The notes below the pieces were generated by a model. It searched no databases, was not told where the DNA came from, and worked only from the letters and a program-made list of their open reading frames with translations. A stretch of DNA of 64,000 nucleotides from Lasioglossum baleicum (taxonomy: Eukaryota; Arthropoda; Insecta; Hymenoptera; Halictidae): the NCBI RefSeq assembly GCF_051020765.1, contig NC_134944.1, positions 1,302,001 to 1,366,000 on the forward strand, read 5' to 3'. Below, piece after piece: positions 36,101 through 45,100 of the stretch; the stretch's first letter is position 1; the number at the start of each line of letters is the position of its first letter. Position numbers and translations under genes: made by a program.

Positions 36101-39100
36101 TAAATGCAAAACTTGTCTACAAATCCGTGCCAGATCCATACCAGATCCTTGTCAGATCCATGTCAGATCGTTGTCAGATCCATGCCAGATCCATGTCAGA
36201 TCCATGCCAGATCCTTGCCAGATCCATGCCAGATCCTTGTCAGATCCATGTCAGATCCTTGCCAGATCCATGCCAGATCCATGAAGAGTAATCTTTTTCA
36301 TTTTTTAAGGCGACAGAGATCGAGGAGCCTACAACGAGGGTCAAAATCGAGGTTCCTACGATCCTTACAATCAAGGAGCCGGCGATTTTCATGGACGATC
36401 TCGAGGCTACCAAGACTCTTATAACAGGACACCCGGAGATACCCGTGGATCTGGGAACCCTGATGAAAATGTTCAAGGTCCTTACGGCCATGGTTCGACT
36501 GGTTACACAGGACACCAACAACGTCAAGGAGGATACGGCGCGGCTGGCACTGGGGACAATTATCCGAGCAGTTACTCGGCGGTTCCAATTCCAGGACGTG
36601 CCCCGAAAAACTGCACGGGATCAGCCTGCTGCGTGCCGAAATGTTTCGCTGAGAAAGGTTCCAGAGTGAGTACTCGATAGACTGCGGATCTTGATGCATT
36701 TATAGGAAAATTGAGTAGATGAAATTGAAAACAGGTTGTCTTCTTTCACATTTCAATCTTAAATGAAACTGTTAGACGACGTTATCGAGGGCGACTTGTT
36801 AGTTCACAATGAAGATTGCTGTTGCCATTAAAGGTTCCATTGAGAAGTGTTCAGCATGTACCGTAGATTTTTCAAAATTGTGCAATAATCGCCGGTTTCT
36901 ACTGCTTGCAATCGATGCAGACAATTTTTATTTTGCATCAAGATCAGCAGTCTGGCCATAAAAAATGAACATTATTCAGACACCATGATGTGAAACGGTA
37001 CAACAGAGTTAACGCTATTGATTTGCACAGGGTCCACCGGGTATAATGGGTCCGCAAGGTCCCAAGGGTCAAAGAGGATTTCCTGGAACGGAAGGTCTCC
37101 TAGGTCCCAAAGGGGAGAAAGGTGATCCTGGTCCTCAGGGTCCACGCGGGAACACTGGTGACAGAGTACGTAGCATCGTAGCCCGTTGGAAAGCAGCAAA
37201 AGTTTCGAATCACATGCTGATTTTTTGATAAAAAAGAAATAATACACAACGTAAAACACAGTGCTCGTAAGTTTTTTGACAAGTTCATCGTCCTTGGTTG
37301 TTCTAAAGGCATTCGGTTCTTCTTATAAACCTTCTGTTCCTCTGAATTTACGTCGTGATTCCAAACTTTTCGCCGGTAGTGTGTTTACGAATAATTGCTG
37401 TTCTAATTGTGTTGTTTCTCCTTAGGGAAAAATGGGTATGCCTGGATTTCCTGGTATAAATGGTGTCCCCGGAGTTCAAGGACCGCCCGGATCTCCTGGT
37501 TTTCCTGGTCGAGACGGCTGCAATGGAACGGATGTGCGTAAATTAACGATTAATATACTGTCCAGTGGAAGAGCCACGGAATAAAATAGCGCGCGCGTTA
37601 TTAGTTATTTACAAATAATCATAGTAGAAATGCATAGTAGAAATATCTGTTGCTACGCCTATGAACGGCGGGAGCTACGCGTGAGTCCAAAAGTGGGGAT
37701 CGGGCGGAGCGTCCGCAATGCCCTTCTTGCCCCGTTCCCGTCCCGCTTGTTTACACTCTTTCACTGGACAGTACATGTCTGAAGACACAAAGATGTTTGA
37801 AGAGAATGGTTTAGCATTTGTACAAGTTCTTGCATCTATCAGGGTGAATCCGGTCTTCGAGGTCTTCCTGGTGAGCCAGGTCCTCGTGGTTTCAAAGGTC
37901 CTCCCGGTCACAAAGGAGACAAGGGTCAACCTGCGTTTGCTGGGATGTTTCCTGTTGGTCAAAAAGGTGAACCAGGTATCGATGGCGTGAGAGGACCTCC
38001 TGGACCACCTGGACCTCAAGGAGAACGTGGGTTCACTGGTCCCAAAGGTGAACTTGGTCCTTTCGTAAGTGTGAATTAATTATCAATAGGCAGCGGATTT
38101 TATGCACTTATAAGAAAAATGAGTAATACCATTAGTAGAATTTTAAAATACAGTTACATATTATTTTCAAGCTATTCAACATATCAGGAAAGAAAGTAAA
38201 GTTCCATTTTACTCGAGTTTGTTGCAATTCTGGTAGAAAATTGAGAAATTTAATATTGTCATATTATATGTATACAAGCTATTAAACATATTAGGGAAGA
38301 AAGTAAAGTTCCATTCCACTCGAGATTCTTGCAATTCAGGTAGAAAATGTTTATTTTGTAGAAAATTCCGCAGTCCAGTAATGATTAATCGAACGAATTG
38401 AATGAAAAGTGTAACTAGGGAACAATTGCGTTGTTATTTAGGGTCCACAAGGACATCCGGGTCCCAAGGGAGAAAAAGGAAACATGGGTCTCCGATTCGA
38501 GGGTCCGAAAGGTGACAAAGGGCAGAAGGGTGAGATTGGACCTCAGGGCACACCTGCGCCCGAGTTGCCATTCGTAGGAGTAACTGAAATCACAGGACCT
38601 CCGGGCGAACCTGGAGAGAAAGGAGACAAGGTATGTATCAGATGATTGCATAAGTTGTAAACAGTAAAAGCAAATATGCTCGATTTTGGACAGTAGGCTG
38701 TGCCGGCAGAAGAACATACTTCATACTTCTCCGTTGTACAGTACAGCTTGCGAAATCTTCGAAAATCGGGCACGAACTTATGCAATCATCTAATATTTGC
38801 AAAATGAAACGCGACACGCATTTTTCTGTTTAATCAATTATATAATTTAATTAACTGAATTCGTTGTGTTCGATACAGGGTGAAATGGGATACGATGGGC
38901 AAAAGGGTGAGCCAGGTCCACTTGGTGATTACGGATTGCCTGGTAGCTCTGGCGGAAAAGGAGAGAAAGGCTTGCCGGGAGCTCCTGGCGTTCGAGTAAG
39001 TTTAGCGACGTGAGAATTCTCATTATTTGTAATTCTTGGATTACATTAATGTAACGCGTCATCAATAAAATCGTGAACTGTTGTTACAACCAGGGTCGAG

Positions 39101-42100
39101 ACGGGTTTTCTGGGCCTCCAGGACCACCTGGACGCAAAGGTGATCGCGGTTACGACGGCTTAGACGGATTACCTGGACGTCCTGGAATGAAAGGAGAACC
39201 AGGGCGCGATGGTCCCATGGGTGTTTCGGGATTGAGAGGACCTCCTGGTCCACCGGGAGTGAGTGCTCTAATTCTTCTTCATAATATGTACATTTTGTTC
39301 CACAAGAGCGTGGTGGTCATATTTTATGAAGAAAAAGAAGGAAGACACGCTCTTGTTGAACTGACTGTATATTCATAGGGAAGTTTACGTTAATCTTCCT
39401 TGAATGATTAGGGCGGCAAGGGAACACCAGGTCCACCAGGACCTAAAGGACCTCAAGGATTCCCAGGTCCAATTGGTCCACGAGGTACTGACGGATACCC
39501 AGGAGATCCAGGTCCCAGAGGCCCATTGGGACTTGCAGGAGGCCCAGGTTCGGCAGGTATCCCTGGTCCTGAAGGATTGCCAGGGGAGAAAGGAGGAAAG
39601 GGAGAACCCGGCGTCACAGGGTTCCCAGGACCGACGGGACTTCGTGGTTTCGACGGTCCTCAGGGTCCTCCAGGTCCACGAGGTTTACCAGGAGAGAAGG
39701 GGTTATCCATAGCTGTAAGCTCGACATTGATTAAAGAGTGAACAACCTCTTTTAAGCCTTTGCGGATGAATGTCGTCACTTTGACGGCATCGTGACACAT
39801 TCTCTTTTTATATTCTTTAATTATTAATAATATATATATTCGCGTGTTCATATTTAATCAAAATCTTCAAAGGATTGAACATCCAATTGTAATTGAAATG
39901 CTGTCCTTCGCGAAGGGTCCGAAAGGAATGGATGGAGCACCGGGTTTGAACGGAGAAAAGGGACAGAAGGGTGAACGCGGTTACGTTGGACCGCGAGGAT
40001 TCCCGGGAGATTCTCTCGATGGAATTCCAGGAGCGCCGGGTGAATCCGGTTTGCCAGGAGAACCGGGAACTGCTGGAAGAGATGGTATTCCAGGGAGCCC
40101 GGGGGCGCCTGGTGAAAAAGGAGAATTAGGAGGACGGTGTATAGACTGTTTACCTGGTTTGCGAGGACCTAAAGGCGATCATGGTTACGATGGAAGTCCT
40201 GGAATTACTGGAGCTAGAGGAACACCTGGAGAACGAGGTTTTCCTGGAGAACCTGGAGCTGACGGCTTACCGGGACCAATCGGTCCGCCAGGACCACCGG
40301 TACGAACTAATTAGAGTAACACATGGGTTATTCTTTTTTTTTAGACTTGAGTGAGCTATAAAGTTTCAAGTTTAAGTTGATTAAAATTTCAAGTTTACAT
40401 AGGGGGTAATTTCAAGTTTCAAATTGAGGGAAATTTCGAGTTTAAATTGAAGGAAATTTCAAGATTCAAATTGAGGGAAATTTCAAGTTTAAATTGAAGA
40501 TAATTTAAAGATTTAAGTTCAAGGATATTTCAACTTTAAATTGAGGGTAATTTCAAGTTTAAATTGAAGAAACCACGTACGAAACCAGTTCAACAGAATT
40601 TAAGCAATGCACCTCTGTCATCAGGGCAAAGACGGTATTCCGGGCTCTCCAGGACCTCAAGGAGAAGCTGGTCAACCTGCCGAAATATCTTGGGGCATGA
40701 TAAAGCTAGAGAAAGGTGATAAAGGCGTACGAGGTGAGCCAGGACGACCTGGTCCTCTAGGTCCACAAGGTCCGCCTGGAGAGAAGGGTGCGATTGGATT
40801 CGAAGGGTTCCCAGGACTTAAGGGTACCGCTGTAAGTGCTATTAAAATATCGTCAGTCTCATATGTAAACTGTCTAAATGCATTTTCAAAGAAAATTGGC
40901 TATTCAATTTCTACGGTTTGCCGATAATAGTTCAGCGATAAGTTGAACTAACAAGGTACCTAACAATAAGGTAGCGATACAATATCAGAATTTGAAAACT
41001 GCGCTGTAAAGCAAATTAGTTTCACTTTAAATCGCTTTTCTCGGCTGCTGTAAATTTTACTTTTTTGGACTTAGGCAAATTTCATACGAGGCCGACGATA
41101 TAGCTACATGATCTTCCCCGTGGATTTTTGATTGGACGTCTTTGAACTTTGTATGTGCTGTTTCCAGGGTGATCGCGGTTTTCCCGGACAGGACGGTGTT
41201 CCTGGCAGGACGGGTGTTCCAGGTCGCAAGGGAGAAAGTGGTCTCAGTATAAAAGGAGAGATTGGAGAAGCTGGTTGGCCTGGACAGCGTGGGGATAAAG
41301 GTGAACCTGGTTTAGACGGAGAAAGAGGCGAACCCGGTAAGTGGTAATAATTTACACAGTTTTTCGCTAAACACCAGGAATACATCATAATTTCTGTTTT
41401 CTATAGGTTTGTGTCCGCCATTGAACATCACGGAGGGCTTCAAAGGTAACAGAGGACACCAAGGAGAAAGAGGAGTGCCGGGAATTCCTGGAAGGGATGG
41501 AATAAAGGGCGATAAAGGATTACAAGGTTTCTCGGTTAGTAGATCAACTCTTTTCAGATCGGTCTCGAGTGTAATGTGAAAAGATAACCAGACTGCAAAT
41601 CTTCATGCAAAATAGAAATGTTTTGCATGGGATGTGGGAAGCATGAATAACAGAAAAAGTGGTGTCATCCCTTGGCGACTTTGTCTTGAATCTATAAAAT
41701 CTTTTACTGTTTTATATTCTTCATATTCTGTATCTTCAACTTCTTCATATTCTGTATCTTCAACTCTTCTTCGTAAATGCTTAAAGATCCGCAGTCTAGT
41801 GATAACAAAATTTGATGAAATTAGGGTCCTCCGGGACCTTCGGGTGGAATCGGAGCACCAGGACCAGTAGGACCACGAGGATTGCCTGGCCCTCGAGGAG
41901 ACAAAGGCAACATGGGACCGATGGGATTCCCGGGCGAACCTGGTCGCGAAGGACCTAGAGGATTCCCGGGAGCTCCAGCTCCGAAAGGAGATAAGGGTGA
42001 ACCTGGAATATCGATGAAAGGAGCTCGCGGTTTGACTGGCCCAACTGGTGAAAAAGGAGAGAAAGGTCTTCCAGGACCACCAGGAAAAGACGGTCTGGTT

Positions 42101-45100
42101 GGTTACCCAGGTTTACCCGGATTCGCTGGAGAAAAGGGTGATCTTGGAATTTCTGGCATAAGCGGTTTGCCAGGTGCGCCGGGAGAAAAGGGAGACACGG
42201 GTCCAATTGGTCCTCCAGGTCCACCTGGTGTAGCAGGAACGCCTGGCATGGACGGAAGCAAAGGTGCGTGTATTTTTTCTTATTCCACGCGAAAACGAAC
42301 ACTTTTTGAAGTAAAATTTCGGATTCTGTTGAGATTTGAATATGTTTCAGTCTTTAGTGAGCTATGAACGATAACGAATTTGTAATTGTTTGAAACGAAT
42401 GTCGTGTTTTATGACGGGCGACTTTTTAAAGAATTGAACCGTAACTAGTTCATTGAAAAAATTATATTTGTAAATTAAATTGTAATTAGAAAGTAATTCA
42501 AAACAGAAAGCAGTTCGATTTCGCGTGGAACGAACCTAAAGTAGAACAACTTCAACATCAAATTGATGATATGACGATCAAAAGATGATATAAAGTAGAA
42601 AAACTTACATCAAATTGATTGTACACAGGTGAGCCAGGATTGACAGGAGAGCCTGGTAGATCCGGTCTTCCCGGATTCCCAGGAACGAAAGGAGATCGCG
42701 GAGAGCCAGGAATCGACGGGCAGAAAGGATATCCTGGCCGGCGAGGTCTGCCAGGATCATCAGGCCGAATTGGTTTAGATGGTTCACTCGGTATGAAAGG
42801 TGAACGCGGAGAGAAAGGCTCGCCAGGTTTCCCTGGTTTGCGTGGACTTGACGGAAAACCTGGACGATCTGGACAACCAGGTCCCAAAGGAGACGCAGGT
42901 CCTACGGGTGGACCTGGCGCGCCAGGTCCTGTCGGATTTGACGGACCTAAAGGTGACCTAGGACCAGTCGGATACCCGGTACGTATTAAAGTTTAGGTTA
43001 GTTTTTTCGTTAGTTGAGGTTACCGCTGAGATATGCTGTCCATTTCTTATAGTTTTTCGCTACCGGTTTGCGATACAATGTTTCTTCTTTAAAGCCATTA
43101 CTGGTCTGATAACTAGTTTGTGTGTGGTGTATTTTATACTGTTAATTTTAACAAAAGTATCATAAATAAAATGTTACGATAAACATGAAACATTAAGTAG
43201 AAATATTACTTTGCGCTGGAGGTCTATGAGCACTCCACGTGGACACTGCCGTAATTATTCGTTCGATTTTGCTAGGGCCGCAAAGGAGAACCTGGTCTGG
43301 TGTCCGAGAAAGGACAGAAAGGTGAACCAGGAATGCCAGGAGTTCGTGGACCTCCAGGATCCTCTGGAAGAGACGGTGTAGATGGCGCTAAGGGTGAGTC
43401 CGGACTGCCTGGCATCGGGCGAGACGGATTGCCTGGTCCGAAAGGAGAGGCTGGTCTACCAGGTCGCGATGGTTTACCGGGATTGACAGGACCGAAAGGA
43501 GACACTGGATCTAGAGGGTATCCTGGATTGAAAGGAGATCTAGTATGTTTGATGAGCTTCTCGAAATAAATGTTCTCGCTTGATTTGACTGTATATTTGG
43601 AATTAATTGCAACAGGGGCCGCCAGGTGCGCCAGGAGAACCAGGAACGCCCGGTATCGATGGGTTACCCGGTGCACCAGGTGACGTCGGTTTACCTGGTC
43701 CGCTTGGTTTCCCAGGAGAAGACGGCGAAATGGGAGCTCCGGGTCATCCAGGACTCAATGGCGCTAAAGGAGATCGCGGCCTTTCAGGTAATGAAAGGGA
43801 ATTTAATGATATTACGATGATACTACACAAGTGTTGTTTAGTATAGATTAATTAATTAGAGATTAATGTCACGATAAGCACGCTGCTTACCAAATATAAA
43901 TAAATGTGATTGGTACGTCGCGCGCGTCGTCTATAAATAAGGTTTGCAATGTTTGATAAACCTGTAAAAATGACATTAATTACGTCAAGGTCCGACTGGA
44001 TATCCTGGATTACCTGGTGGAATCGGAGAGAAAGGTGATCGTGGACCACCTGGCCCAACGATTCAAGTTAAAGGTGAAAAGGGTGAGCCAGGTATTCCTG
44101 GACGAGAAGGTTTACACGGAGAAAAGGGTGATCGAGGTTTGGATGGCTTGGCTGGATATGATGGAGAAAAGGGAGATAGAGGTTTGCCAGGTCCAGTCGG
44201 AAATCCGGGACCACCAGGACCCATGGGTGTTAAAGGTACGCACACTTTACGCTATCATTTAACGCAATATTGTTGATGCTATATTAATTACTTCACTATT
44301 TTACGGAATATTGTTAACTTATCAATTACTTCAGGTGATGAAGGACCATCCGGAGCTCCAGGATTCCATGGAGCGACGGTGAAGGGTGAGAAAGGTTTAC
44401 CAGGACTGCCTGGAAAGCATGGACGAGAAGGACTATCAGGAATACCTGGACATAAGGGCGAACAGGGCTTGCCTGGTCTCCCAGGTCACAAAGGAGATCA
44501 GGGTCCTTATGGGCCCATTGGTCCACAGGGTGAGAAAGGTGATACAGGTCTCAGCGGAGTTCCTGGCTCACCTGGAAGAGATGGCGCCCCAGGTCGGGAA
44601 GGAATGCCAGGTCAACCAGGCGAAAGAGGTGCAAAGGGAGACGTAGGAATGCCAGGATTGGCTAGTCTGCCAGGACAGAAAGGAGAACCAGGACCTCGAG
44701 GTAATTATATTGAATAAATTGAAGAACAAATTGGTCTTGCTGGATTTCACGTGAATTAAAAATTTTCCAATTAATTTGTAGGACCGAGTGGATTGGACGG
44801 ACTGGCTGGAGAGAAAGGTGATAGAGGTTGGGACGGTGCACATGGAGCAACTGGATCTCCTGGAGAGAAGGGAGACAGAGGTTATCCGGGTCCTACTGGA
44901 ATAATGGGCGCCCCTGGTTACTTTGGCGATAAGGGTGACAAAGGTGAAGACTGCATCGAACCACCGATGGGACCGAAGGGAGACCGCGGATATCCTGGTA
45001 CGTATACATTCCCAGTATCGAGCGTAGCCTGCAATCGTACGATGCGAGCGGATGGCAGGGGCATTATGCTGTTGACATAATATGCCGGACATAATTTAAA

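Larger units (their letters stand above)
34695..36665 (+). other. vkg: N-terminal non-collagenous region of collagen IV (exons 2-4)
   Basis: Three exons encode residues 26-227 before any Gly-X-Y repeat. Exon 2 begins Q-W-L-N-N with a proline run, exon 3 is acidic (many Asp/Glu), and exon 4 is rich in Gly, Tyr, Gln, Arg and Asn with no regular period. The region ends in a Cys cluster (Cys210, 215, 216, 220) with an N-glycosylation sequon at Asn209 (N-C-T), followed by A-E-K-G. The cluster corresponds to the start of the 7S domain, which ties four trimers together. The long Tyr/Gly-rich portion is far longer than in vertebrate alpha chains; its function is unknown. Confidence 0.85.

Noticed and set aside
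35871..36424. Open frames with Asp-Pro-Cys-Gln-Ile repeats
   Set aside because: Translations of the 11-bp minisatellite in intron 3; out of frame with exon 4.
44568..45092. 174-codon minus-strand frame and other long minus frames across 36-45 kb
   Set aside because: Shadows of Gly-X-Y coding exons on the opposite strand.
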